NCBI GenBank assembly: GCA_950022295.1
Contig: OX465600.1
Span: 1,736,001-1,800,000 of the forward strand
Length of the DNA: 64,000 bases
Direction: 5' to 3'
Source of the DNA: Bromus sterilis
Taxonomy: Eukaryota > Streptophyta > Magnoliopsida > Poales > Poaceae
Shown piece after piece: positions 10,627 to 21,023 of this stretch. The first letter of the stretch is position 1. Every line of letters starts with the position of its first letter. The notes under the pieces are model-generated. The model was given only the letters and a program-made list of their open reading frames with translations, was not told the origin of the DNA and did not search any database. A program made the position numbers and the translations under genes.

Positions 10627-13583
10627 ATGGCGGGACCGCCTGCCGCCGCCGCCGCCGACGCGCCTCCTCCCCCTGCCCCGGCGCCGCTGGATCGCGACGT
10701 CTGGCTCGCCTGCGCGACCCCGCTCTCCCGCGTCCCCGCCGTCGGCTCCCAGGTCTACTACTTCCCGCACGGCCACTCGGAGCAGTGCCCGTCGCCGCCC
10801 GCCGCGCCCGCGCATAGCCTCTTCCCCTGCACCGTCGCCGCCGTCCGCCTCTTCGCCGACCCCAAGACCGACGAGCCCTTCGCCACCGTCTCCCTCGTCC
10901 CCGGCCCCCACCGCGACGTCCCCGCCCCCTCGCCCGACCTCCCCGCCGCCGCCGCCGCCGACACCGGGTTCTGCTACTACGCCAAGCAGCTCACGCAGAG
11001 CGACGCCAACAACGGCGGCGGCTTCTCCGTGCCCCGCTACTGCGCCGAGCTCGTCTTCCCGCCGCTCGACTTCGAGGCCGACCCGCCCGTGCAGAAGCTC
11101 CGCATGCGCGACCCGCTCGGAAACGCCTGGGACTTCCGCCACATCTACCGCGGCACGCCGCGCCGCCACCTCCTCACCACCGGATGGAGCAAGTTCGTCA
11201 ATGCCAAGCTGCTCGTCGCCGGGGACGCCGTCGTCTTCATGCGCCGCGCCGACGGGGAGCTCATCGCCGGGATCCGCCGCGCGCCCAGGTACCCCGCCGT
11301 ATCCCAGCAGCAGCAGGCGTCGGCCGAGGGCGGCGGCCGCGAGCGCCGGCCCCGGAACGCGCGCGCCCGGGTCCCGCCCCAGGAGGTGGACGAGGCCGTG
11401 CGGCTCGCTGCCGAGGGCACGCCCTTCACCGTCACCTACTACCCGCGCCAGGGCGCCGGGGAGTTCGTCGTGCCCAAGCAGGAGGTGGAGGACGCGCTGG
11501 TCGGCACCTGGGAGCCCGGCGTGCAGGTGCGCATGAAGTTCCTCGACGCCGAGGAGCGCCGCTCTGAGTGGATCAACGGAGTCGTCAAGGCCGTCGACCC
11601 CTCCATCTGGCGCATGCTCGAGGTACATGCATCAATGCTTGATTTGGTTCATCTGAATAAATGTTGAAGGCGCAAGTCTGATCGATGGATGGACCGATTG
11701 CATCTCTGTTTGATTCAGTAAATTTCAATGCTTGCTTCAATTGTTTTGCTTTGCCATTCAATACAAGTAGAAGGGAGTGGCAATCAATCTTGGACATTCA
11801 TAATTGAATCTGCAAATCTGATCTGTCGATTTAGTCCATCTATGTTTGGTTCAGCATTGCCATTTTTACTTAACTGTAGGAGCAGCTAGCTAGTGATCGA
11901 TCAAGTCCGTCTTTCAATATTTTGTACAGTAATTCAGTGTACATTGTCATGTATGTGTGGTTAAAGTGTTTTGCTAGGTTCTGAATGAGGGAGTGGTAAG
12001 CAATCTTCAGTATATAACTATATATAGCCATGCATATAAAGTCTTCATATTTTCTGCTAATCTACCTGATCTGATATCGCGTTCATCCTTGAATCCGCAA
12101 ATCTGATCCGTTGATTGAGTCCATCTCTGTTTGGTTCAGTATTGTATTGCCACGTTGAGTTAACCATCGGAGCAGCTAGCGAGTGATAGATCGACTCCTT
12201 CTCTGTTTGTTCCAGTATATATGGCCATGCATGTGTGGTTATGAATCAGGAATGTCCATGTCTCTTTGGTTCAGTATATTGTATGTTCAGTTAATTGTCA
12301 GAGCAGCTAGCGATCGAGTCTATCTCTGCATGTTTACTTCAATATAGATAGCCAAGTGTGTGCAATCTTGAACTGATAGTTCATTACTATGTTTAGCCAC
12401 TTGAAATTTATTGCTGCATGTCGTAGAGTTGCTGTTGTCGATTGTTAGATAGTTCAGTTCAGCCCTTTTTATTGTGGGTTTGGTGGCGGTTGCTATGGTC
12501 GGATGGCATTAGATCCCTTGTCTGCTTCTGGTAGTATATACTGAAGCAAACAGTGATGAACTCGATCAGCAGTCAATTTTGATTTGGGATCAGCAATGTG
12601 CATTTGCCCTGAATGATGTTCTGATTGCTACTTCTTGCTTACTGTTATTAATAAAACAAGGCATGCCATGTAATGCCATCAGCAACATGATCAGCAGTCG
12701 GTCCTTTATTGAGATCCAGAGAAATTGAGAGCTTACTAAGTTAACGAAAGTATGTGCCATTGACTCTTCAGTCATGAATGTGCAATTCGTAGTTGTGTTA
12801 TTTTCATACGGCTGACTGCACCTTTGGTACTGACATGTCAAGAGAAGTGGTCTATGTTGTCTATTCTAGTCCGTGATTTTTCAGATAGTACCCAAACCAG
12901 TTGATCTTACAATTTCAAGATGTTGTATATCATTACAGGCTTCAAAGATTCTTATCTTACTGCTTAATGAATCTACCTGCTTGCAGATAGAGTGGGATGA
13001 ATCTGTGTCAGGGTCACTAAGGAACAGGCATGTTAATGCTTGGCAAGTCGAACTTGTTGGGTACCCTCCCATCCTGAAGAAGCTCAAGATCTCCGATACC
13101 CTTCCCCCTCTGTGCTCCGGCAATGTCGGCATGACTGACCCGCTGCTGGGACCAGATTGCCAGAACATGATGATGCTGCTGGGGTCACCTATTGCTGCTG
13201 CCATGCAGGGAGCCAGGCAAAGTGGACTCACTGAACTGCCCTCTCCATCTCCTACGGTGCTTAAAACTCAGCAATTTTTCCCACCTAGCTCCAGCGGTGG
13301 CTCCTCCGAGGTTGTGAATCCTGAAACTGGATCTCCGCTGCACAACTCGGTGAACATGCTCCCCCCTGAAGAAAGGAGGAGCATACAACTGTTTGGCGCC
13401 ACGATCACGTCGCCTGTGCAGAGCGCCACCAATGGCTCGTCTGAAGAAGTGAGCCAAGCTCCTGATGCTGTGGTTGATGGAACTGCTCATGAAGATGCTT
13501 CTGCCACAAGTCTATTTGACTGCCATCTCACACTCGGCAAAGATGATTGCCTCAACCAAAATGGTTCTAAGCAAGAAGCCTGA
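10627..13583 (+). CDS. Auxin response factor, clade C (ARF10/16/17 type), miR160 target
   Basis: Nuclear transcription factor that binds auxin response elements. The model is exon 1 10627-11622, a phase-0 intron from GTACATG to TTGCAG, and exon 2 12987-13583, giving 530 residues. The Ala/Pro-rich N-terminus is followed by the dimerisation flank (DVWLACATPLSRVPAVGSQVYYFPHGH). A B3 DNA-binding domain covers about residues 115-219 and keeps the signature RGTPRRHLLTTGWSKFVNAK. The ARF domain covers about 257-340. A QLFGATI element near the C-terminus resembles the (R/K)LFGV repression motif. The extended B3 insertion and the miR160 site place it in clade C, usually repressors. No PB1 interaction domain is encoded before the stop or seen downstream, and the length matches short ARF17/OsARF13-like members rather than the 690-700-residue paralogues. 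Exon 1 is extremely GC-rich, as is common in grass genes. The subfamily assignment is firmer than any one-to-one orthologue. Confidence 0.92.
11623..12986 (+). other. ARF intron 1
   Basis: A GT-AG intron of 1364 bp, AT-rich against the flanking exons. It holds degenerate internal repeats: the theme GATCnGTCnATTnAGTCCATCTCTGTTTGGTTCAGTAT occurs about five times between 11690 and 12340, several copies close to GGAGCAGCTAGC. No nested gene is seen. Confidence 0.75.
13199..13219 (+). promoter_or_regulatory. miR160 target site in the ARF coding sequence
   Basis: The 21 bases pair with miR160 across 19 Watson-Crick positions, with one mismatch opposite miRNA position 19 and one G:U pair opposite position 15. 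The seed and the central positions are perfect. It encodes the AMQGARQ peptide (about residues 404-410), the place where clade-C ARFs carry their miR160 site. Predicted slicing falls between 13209 and 13210. Confidence 0.88.
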
Positions 13584-15480
13584 AGTGTCATATACATTAC
13601 ACTCTATACTGGAAAGGTACAATCTCATTGATCCCCCTGCTTTCTTTTGTGATGATGAACATGCAGAAATGGTTCCAAAATGGTTTTACTGTGAATGGCG
13701 ATGTAGTGATGATGCTTATCAGGCCAGTTTAGGTTGCCTTTTTCCTTGCCAGCCACTGTTTTTCAGTTTCAGTCAGCTTCAGACAAAATGGAGAGATTAT
13801 CTCTGAATCAGCATATTGAATAGTAACTAAACCAGTATATCTTGTTTTCTGATTTTTGCTATGCCTACATTATGGTTATCAACATAAATATTTCCAGGTA
13901 CCATTTCTGTTTGATTTTCCCCTGATGCTTTAATAATTTGTTTGCCAGGTTTCTGTCCAACATTCTGCATAATTTATATTATGATACTGTCTGAATTCAA
14001 TGATTTATCCATTTTGAGAAAATTAACAACTATTTCATTGCAATCCTTAATGTTTCTTTACTGGATTGTCGCCTGGTTACATAAACTAAGTTTAAATCAA
14101 CATCGTACTTTCAGCAAATCAGTCAATTTAAAAGCGGAAGCTCACCCTAGGCAGACTGTATATCTTGTTTGAGCCTGAAGCCTGAAGATGATTTCTTAGA
14201 CTGTGCATGTGCGAGAAATTTCTCGTAAACTTCTGGTGGGCCTGAAACCGCTGTTATTGACAGTGAACTGTGTCACCCTTAATTAGAGAAACAATGAGCA
14301 TACATTTTCGATGAACTTTGAAACTCTAAGTAGCGATATATCCAGATGACATCCAGCTATTTCCTTATTTTTGTTAACGGATGGACTGATCGATATCTTT
14401 TTTGTCAATCCATACAACGCTTTGACTACTATGATTCATTCTGTACAATGTTGTGTACCTATAGGTTTCCATGCTTAAGAACTACTCCCTCCGTATCAAA
14501 ATATAAGACAAAAAACATCTTATATTTTGATACAAAGGGAGTACATATGAGTCGCTACATATGATTCATCTTCAGAGAAACACATAGTTTGTCCTGGGAG
14601 GCAACAAGCATGGACATTCAGTGGCAGGGGCAAACCATAGATGACAAAAAGTTTAGACTGTAAAATGTTCATTTTGTTGTTAGTGTCCATTTAGAAGATT
14701 TTACTTTGTTTCTACGAAGATGACTCAGCCATTTGTTCTCTTCATGTAGCGAAATCAAGCTGGACGATGGAGGCTGCGATTCTGCATTGCACTACAAGCA
14801 TAGAGCTCCTGGACCTGACTTGAAGCGAGGATGCCTGCGGCTGCAAGCCAACAAAGCCTGAAGAAAGGTGCTGCGCGCCAATGTTCTCCGCATTACTATA
14901 GGCCACCATGTTTTATTTTCTTTTTTTCTTTTCGCATTCTGTAATGTTCCCTCGACGCCTCTTGGACGCCATGTCAAATGCGAAGGCCGAGTGCTCCCTC
15001 GCATCATCCTGATGCTTTGAAAAACACCGTGTGCCTGGGTTGCCGACTCTGCTCGTTAGCATTCCAGTATAGCCCTCAGATTACATGGTGCAGTCTGTGC
15101 AGGGGGTCAGTGCTGCCCTGCATCTATCTTGTGAGTTGGACTCTTGTCTTTGGGCATTTCAGTTGTGATGGTTGTTTCTTTCTTGGAAATTAACAGTCTG
15201 TTATCCTCTGTTTGACCGGTGAAGTGGATGCCTTTGTTCCCAATCAGCGTGCTGCTGCTTTGGGTTTGAGATCCCATCTATCCAGGAATTGGTTGTGTGC
15301 TTTCATACAAAGCAAGCGAGTCAAAATGGTTTCTCTTTTTCTTTTTCATCCTCCTTTTCTCCATGAAAGGAGGAGATATGGTAATAGTGTCTCTGACCCT
15401 GTTAATAAAGCTCTGCTCAGGCCGCCAAAGAGAAGAAAAGGCAGCTTTGCTCCAAAGAAGGCAAAAGAAAAAGCAGCTTA
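13584..15480 (+). other. Downstream region of ARF, probable 3' UTR with an intron
   Basis: No PB1-coding exon is found here. A possible UTR intron runs from a GTACAATC donor just after 13614 to a CATGTAG acceptor near 14749. The following text (about 14750-15200) is GC-balanced and unlike the AT-rich stretch before it. Short open frames here have no domain. From 15480 to 15750 nothing is recognised beyond a 14-base direct repeat of ACCAACATTCCTAA. Confidence 0.4.
14485..14541. mobile_element. 57-bp Stowaway-like miniature hairpin
   Basis: CTCCCTCCGTATCAAAATAT and its near-perfect inverted copy ATATTTTGATACAAAGGGAG are separated by a short loop and flanked by TA on both sides. It is reduced almost entirely to its terminal inverted repeats. 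Confidence 0.75.
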
Positions 15481-15750
15481 TAATGTATACACAGACAACT
15501 AGACGACGATGTAGAGCATGCGTGCACATACCAAACCCATCTATCTACCTATTCTACAATCCGTTAATCCGTCATTGTCTCAAGACTAGATTACTCGTCA
15601 CTTCAGTCATAGCATCAGCGGCAGCTGATGAAAGGTAATCGTCAGCTGCCTGCCAATGTCTACTCAACTAACCAACATTCCTAAATCTTCTTCTTCTACT
15701 TTTTATTTATTTTAGGAACCAACATTCCTAAGCATTCTTCTACTTATATA

Positions 15751-16007
15751 CTTCCTCCATCTTTATTTAGTCCGCATATTACCTTTAGTCAAAGTCAAGC
15801 TTTGTAAACTTTGACCAAAAATATAAACAAAAATATTAACATATGCAATAACAAATCAATGTCATTAGATTTATTATTGAATGTATTTTCACATCATATA
15901 GATTTGTTATAGTAAATGTTCATATTTTTTTTTATAAATTTGGTCAAACTTTACAAAGTTTGACTTCAGTTAACTCTAATATGCAGAGTAAATAAAAACG
16001 GAGGGAG
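15751..16007. mobile_element. Stowaway MITE, 257 bp
   Basis: The ends CTTCCTCCATCTTTATTTAG and the inverted counterpart AAATAAAAACGGAGGGAG are flanked by TA. Inside, GTCAAAGTCAAGCTTTGTAAA is mirrored by TTACAAAGTTTGAC, so the element folds into a long hairpin. No coding capacity. Confidence 0.85.
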
Positions 16008-16009
16008 TA

Positions 16010-16506
16010 CGAGATCACACATACATAGTTTTACTTTTACATACATCGCACACTACAAACACCCATTGCTAAAATGGCACAGTTGTCCATTCAAATGAAA
16101 ACTAGCTGAATAGTTTGCTGAACATTGACAACAGGCAAAGATCATCTTCAGAGTTCAGAGGGAAAACAGACATTTGTATGCGCACAACAAAGCCATTTTT
16201 ATCTGATTTTATCTGTCGAAATTCATGAGCAAGATCTTGGGAACAGACAAACACACCTCATGCAAGAAAGAAAACAAGATCTCCGGATTGCGATTCTTTC
16301 GTTCTTTTCCTATGTATATATATATATATATTGGATTATGATTGCTACTATATATTTTATATATATCTGGATGAAAATGGGATATGGATATGGATCTGTG
16401 GCTGTATGCACAAACAAACAGGAGCACCACGTGCCTACGTACGTACATGCTCGATCGATCGATCCATCACGTGTAAGCATGTGGTGTGTAGGTAGCCGTG
16501 GGCCGC
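16010..16506. other. Downstream region of the minus-strand gene
   Basis: Probably contains the 3' UTR of the gene at 16507-17356. A short TA microsatellite lies at about 16315-16330 and a CGAT run near 16452-16463. No other feature is seen. Confidence 0.4.
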
Positions 16507-17356
16507 TCACGACCACGCCCTCTCTCCGTGCGCCGCGCGCCGCCGCGTCAGGCTTCGGATCCAGCCACGCCCGCCGCCGCCGGCGCCCCGCCCCTTGGAC
16601 CGCTGGTCCGCCGCGGACGCCGACGAGGACTGCTTGCCTGAGGCTCTCTTCCACCTCGCCAGCTGCAGCAGCCGCCCCACAACCTGCTTCCGCCACCGCG
16701 TCACGCCGCCCCGCCTCGCGTGCTCCACCACCAACGCCGTCGTCGTCGCCGGCGCCTTGCCCACCGGCTTTTCCGCCGCCGCTTTCTGGCTGTCCACCCA
16801 CGTCGCCTTGCCGTTGTCCTCGAACTTGATCGATATGAAGGAATCTGCAGACCAGCCGACCTCCGGTGAGCCAGAGAGCACGGCAAGAAAGAAGGAAAGA
16901 CTCGGACCAATTAATCATTGCGTCCGTACCGTCGAGGCTGGCGACGGAGGCCTCATCTTCGTCGTCGGGGATCTTGTCCTCCCCGCCGCCGTCGTGGTCG
17001 TGGACGACCTCGTCGGGGTGGTGGTGGTGGTGGCCGTGGTGGCGGGAGGAGTCGAGGCGGTGGAGGAAGGAGCCGAGCGCGAACACCTTGGGCAGCGAGC
17101 TGGAGATGCTGCCGGTCCTACGCCGGAGCGCCCTGCAGTATGGCCGCGCCGACAGGTAGCTGGCGCCGTCTGCCGGCGGGCGCGCGCGGCCCGCGCCGTT
17201 GTTGCTCTTGGCGGCGAGGAGCAGCAGCAGGCGCTCCCGGAGGCAGTGCGCGCAGACGCCGACCAGCAGCTCCCTCGGGTGGAAGTAGCACAGCAGCGTG
17301 CCGTCGGCGCCCCCGTGCCCATGCTGCTCCCCTCCGCCGCCGAACATGTTGCTCAT
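16507..17356 (-). CDS. Small plant protein with OCTOPUS/DUF740-like Cys-His motif
   Basis: Two-exon model: exon 1 17356-16930 and exon 2 16844-16507, joined in phase 1 by a GT (16929) to CAG (16845) intron of 85 bp, giving 254 residues. The start is the first ATG; an upstream TTG continuation is not used. Near the N-terminus, CYFHPRELLVGVCAHCLRER has the C-x2-HP-x5-G-x-C-x2-CLRERL pattern found at the start of OCTOPUS/DUF740-type plant proteins. A His-rich stretch (about 110-120), an acidic segment and the conserved-looking SFISIKFEDNGKATW follow, spanning the splice junction. The C-terminus is basic (RWRKQVVGRLLQLARWKR). There is no signal peptide or membrane span. Function is unknown. By analogy with OCTOPUS a membrane-associated scaffold role is possible, but the protein is much shorter and this is inference. 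Confidence 0.75.
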
Positions 17357-19078
17357 GGCGCCGCCGCCCAAGTTCTTCGGTTCTGAAGGTGTTACGTACG
17401 GCTAGTGGATAGATACGAGGTGGTGAGGTGCTATGCTGGCTAAGCTAAGCAAGTAGAGTGTGTGAGTAAAGGAAGCTTGGATGTATGTAAAGGAGAGGAG
17501 GTGGATTTCATGGGAGGAAGCTTCGGTTTTGCATTCATTTATCATTTACAGAGGAGGAAGAAGAAGAGAGACTAGCTAGCTACTACTGTATGCACTACTG
17601 TTTGGGCAGCTTGTAGTTGTAATCTGGCTTTGATGAAATGGACCATGCATGGTGGAGTGGACCGGCCGGCGGTCCGGTGAGCGGTGAGTGACAGTCAGGC
17701 ATGGATCCGGCAGCTACCAGAAAAAAACACCTAACAACACATGCATGCGCCACCCAACTTTATTGTGTTTGCGTTTTCATGCATATACTTTTTCTTTTCA
17801 AAATGTGCAATTCAAAGTTTCAGAAAACCTGATAATTAATGTGACTAGGATCCAAATTAAAACGTCATTTGGTTGATTAAAGCACGCACGCACGCACGGG
17901 CCAGGCCCAAATTAGGCACATCAACTGATAGCTTAATTAGCCTGATTTAATTCCAAGATCTTACTTATCTCAAGCATGCATTTTTGGAGTTGCAGTGATA
18001 TTGAGACGACATATGTAACCATGGCAACAATAATACTGCCTCCGTCTTAAATTAGTTCAGATTTGTGTCTAGATACACATGTATCTAGATGCAGTTTAAT
18101 TGAGGGTATTTACAAAACTATTGTTTTTTGTTTTCAAAATCTACAATTGTGTGTATGTGTTAAGTTCCAGAAAACCTGATCATACATATATGTGACCAGC
18201 TGGTTCCTAATTGAAACGGTTCTTGGCGTGATCTAATTAATTAATCCAGCACGCAGATGGAAGGCAGGCCCCAATTAGCCACGCACATTAACCGTTACTA
18301 CCTTTGCTTCATAATACAGTAACGTTTTTTGAGTTAGACTAGCTTAAAACGCACATTAACCGTTACTACCTTTGCTTCATAATACAGTAACGTTTTTTGA
18401 GCTAGACTAGCTTAAGAAAATGATACTACATTATAGAACGGAGGGAGTAGCTTAGTATAATATCTTATCTGAAGCATGTGTTTTTGCTGTTGCCATGATC
18501 TTGAGACTGACATGTATAAAATGACAAGAATAAAAATAATCAGAAGCTGAGGGTGAGGTGGGTATGGTAGCAATAGGTGTACGGGTGAGGTGGATCTGTC
18601 CATGGAGATGGAACTGGTCGAGTTGCATTGGGTGGTCCAATGTTTATGGAGAAGAAGAAAGAAAAGGACCACCTAGCTATCTATCCATCCATCTCCCCCT
18701 TGCATCCAAGGCTAATCCCATTGTTAATTGCCTACTCCTATTAGATTTTTAATTAGATTCACTACATAACTGTGTAATGGGCTCTGTAGCTAGCTGGGAA
18801 TAGGATTTCCTAACGAAATGTACTGTCATTGTGTATAGTACTGATATGCCACTATATAAAATGATGGCTGTCCATGTTTGCATTGTAAGTTAATTAATTT
18901 AGTTTGATTAATGGCGGTCAAGGCAAGCTGATGGGATGGGTGGCCCACACGTGTGCGTATGTATAAATGAGGAGGGCGCCGAAATTATTTGGCGGGGAGA
19001 CACCGCCGACGCACGCGGCCGGTAAGGTGTTTAATAGTACTACAGTACATCGTGTTCACTGCGTGTGCATGTCTCCTC
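17357..19078. other. Upstream region of the minus-strand gene, with MITE fragments
   Basis: Contains the presumed promoter and 5' UTR of the 16.5-17.4 kb gene. A diverged half-MITE lies at about 18036-18110 (CTGCCTCCGTCTTAAATTAG start, TGTATCTAGATGCA core). A MITE-like unit at 18297-18450 ends in AACGGAGGGAGTAG. The theme CATGCA-AGTTTCAGAAAACCTGAT recurs at about 17815 and 18165, so 17750-17960 and 18120-18300 are diverged copies of one another. No coding region is seen. Confidence 0.4.
18281..18416. repeat. 68-bp tandem duplication inside a MITE remnant
   Basis: Two head-to-tail copies, 18281-18348 and 18349-18416, each starting ACGCACATTAACCGTTACTA and ending TAGACTAGCTTAA. They are nearly identical (GAGTTAG against GAGCTAG), so the duplication is recent. 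It duplicates the left end of a MITE-like element that ends near 18449. Confidence 0.85.
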
Positions 19079-19084
19079 ACGGCA

Positions 19085-20325
19085 TCTTCAAATGTGCATG
19101 TCTCCTTAGGGCATCTTCAATCTGGTCATGTAAAAATTCCTCGTACATTTGGATTACCGTATCCATTTGGATTAGATTGCTTCGATCAGATTTTTAATAT
19201 AATGCGGTTCTGTATTCGTTCACGTATTGGTTTGCCTATCCTTTTTCAGCAAATGTAACCCAAACTAAAGCTTTACGAAAGTTTGAACAGCGCTCTCATC
19301 CGTCAACCCAGCTTCACCCAAAAGCCCTTCGTGCCATAAATCATTTTTTAGCACGAGCGGTAGCCGCATATTCATTGAGGTAGTTGGCATTATATGTCGG
19401 CTGAGTGCATGCGCGACCAGCATTGATGCCCAACCAATACTGAAGCGGCCGTTCACTAGAGGATCATACGAACCATTGCAGAACCGTAGAACACCCACAA
19501 CACAACACCCATTATCCTATCTTCTTCCCCTACCTCTGCCATAACGTCGAGCTCTAGGCTTGTGTGAGATGGAAGATGGTTCATCGATCGAGCAAAACTG
19601 ATTGCGAACAACCGCTTTCCTCGGGAAGCCTGGTGTAATGGAAACATTGTTGGCCATTACAGGCAGCACATTTCCTCATCGGAGGGGTTGCAAGCCGACT
19701 TACTATGACATGCAAGAGTCTTGCTCCGATAGAGCACGTTGGCGGAGCACGTACATCGACCACCGCTTCATACTCCGGCCTCGGAACGAAAGCGACCCAC
19801 GCAGAGCATCTTGTCGGGAAGCCCTTCTCCTTGGGTTGGCATCCCGCATCTTCATCGTCGGCAACTCCGCAGATGTGGAAACTTGGTACAGAAGACCGGA
19901 TTGTCCCGCCTTCTGTACCATCTACCCCGAGCTTCTTCGCCGCCCGACCATCGTGTTTCGTGAGATTCTATGACCTGGAACATTCGATATTTTCTAGTTT
20001 GCATGATGGTCACGACCGCTACCTTCTATCCCAACGACCTAGAAAGAGCGGATGCCGATGTAAATCATGTAGTTCCTCACCGTCGACAGACACCGTTTTA
20101 GTTTTAGACTAGGTTAAAATCCTTTCTTATGAAAATCGTCTAGTATAGATGAAATACATTAGGTTTATGTAAATTATATCTAAGTTCGAATGAAATCCAT
20201 CTGAGTTCATGCGAAATTGCCATATTTCTGTTAAACAACTGGATCAGTATCTCTGGACACCCCCCCCCCCCTTGCACGGATGGATGCGGCGTCTGTTTTA
20301 AAGAATAGTGTTGGATGTACACGTC
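19085..20325. mobile_element. Probable degraded terminal-inverted-repeat transposon
   Basis: The left side has GGGCATCTTCAATCTGG, a start typical of grass class II elements (GGGCATCTCCAA family). It is preceded by a direct repeat of TGCATGTCTCCT and GGCATCTTCAA. The right side has GGATGGATGCGGCGTCTGTTT and AGTGTTGGATGT, resembling the opposite end of such elements. Between them are several short overlapping open frames on both strands with no recognised domain. The ends are not clean and no target duplication is found. Confidence 0.3.
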
Positions 20326-20330
20326 ATCCG

Positions 20331-20472
20331 TAGTACTCAACCTAAATCTTCGGTTTTAGAGTAGGATGCCTATAGCTTGTGTACTTTATCCAAGAATGAA
20401 GATTCACATAAAATCAGAGGACATATTATGGAGAAAAGAAAAAGCAAAAATGTTAACTGGGCATAACTCTGG

Positions 20473-20530
<58 letters not shown>

Positions 20531-20699
20531 TGGGGGCATAACTCGCTCGGCTGACTAACCGGATGTAGTGAGTACTCCAGCAGATGGTCTAGCAAAAAAA
20601 GAAAAAGAAACGGTATACTTATCTGGCGAATGTCGGTGGGGAAGGACCTCTTGACTGACGCCCTCACAGACCTTCGATCATGATCGAGCGGTGACAAAC
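20331..20699. other. Intergenic with microsatellite
   Basis: Apart from the TG microsatellite (20477-20524) nothing is recognised. Confidence 0.4.
20477..20524. repeat. (TG)24 microsatellite
   Basis: Twenty-four uninterrupted TG dinucleotides. Confidence 0.95.
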
Positions 20700-21023
20700 T
20701 TTTGAAAATGTGATGGATGTAACGACAACTGAATGCATGGCGTTAAGAAGCGTGCTAATCATGGCAGAGAACCCGGGGTGTAAGCCGGTTATTGTTGATT
20801 ATTTTCAGCTTGCTACGAGTTTGGAAAATTGCTTTTTCATACACTGCCGGAGAGAGGCTAACTTGGTGGCACATACTCTAGCTAGGAAGTCTTATAATTT
20901 AAAACTTTTGTATGAATGGGATGGTGATCCGCCTTGTTTTCTCCTAGCTGAACTTGTTAAAGATGTTACTATTACTTAATCATCAATAAAGTGTTATCCA
21001 AGTTAACAAAACAAAAACAAAAA
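20700..21023 (+). mobile_element. LINE 3' fragment encoding the end of an RNase H domain
   Basis: The frame 20710-20979 reads DVTTTECMALRSVLIMAENP, then IVDYFQLATSLENCFFIHCR, then REANLVAHTLARKS and DPPCFLLAELVKDV. This matches the C-terminal RNase H-like domain of plant L1-type retrotransposons (RVT_3), including the H-x-x-REAN-x-x-AH-x-LA motif. It ends in a stop, a short tail with AATAAAG, and A-rich sequence (21004-21023). Reverse transcriptase and endonuclease are missing: a 5'-truncated copy. Confidence 0.75.

Noticed and set aside
10393..11628. 411-codon minus-strand open frame over the ARF first exon
   Set aside because: It is the antisense shadow of a GC-rich exon whose plus strand encodes a clear B3 domain.
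16595..17412. Plus-strand open frames of 164-263 codons opposite the 16.5-17.4 kb gene
   Set aside because: They are antisense shadows; the minus strand has the Cys/His motif and matching splice phases.
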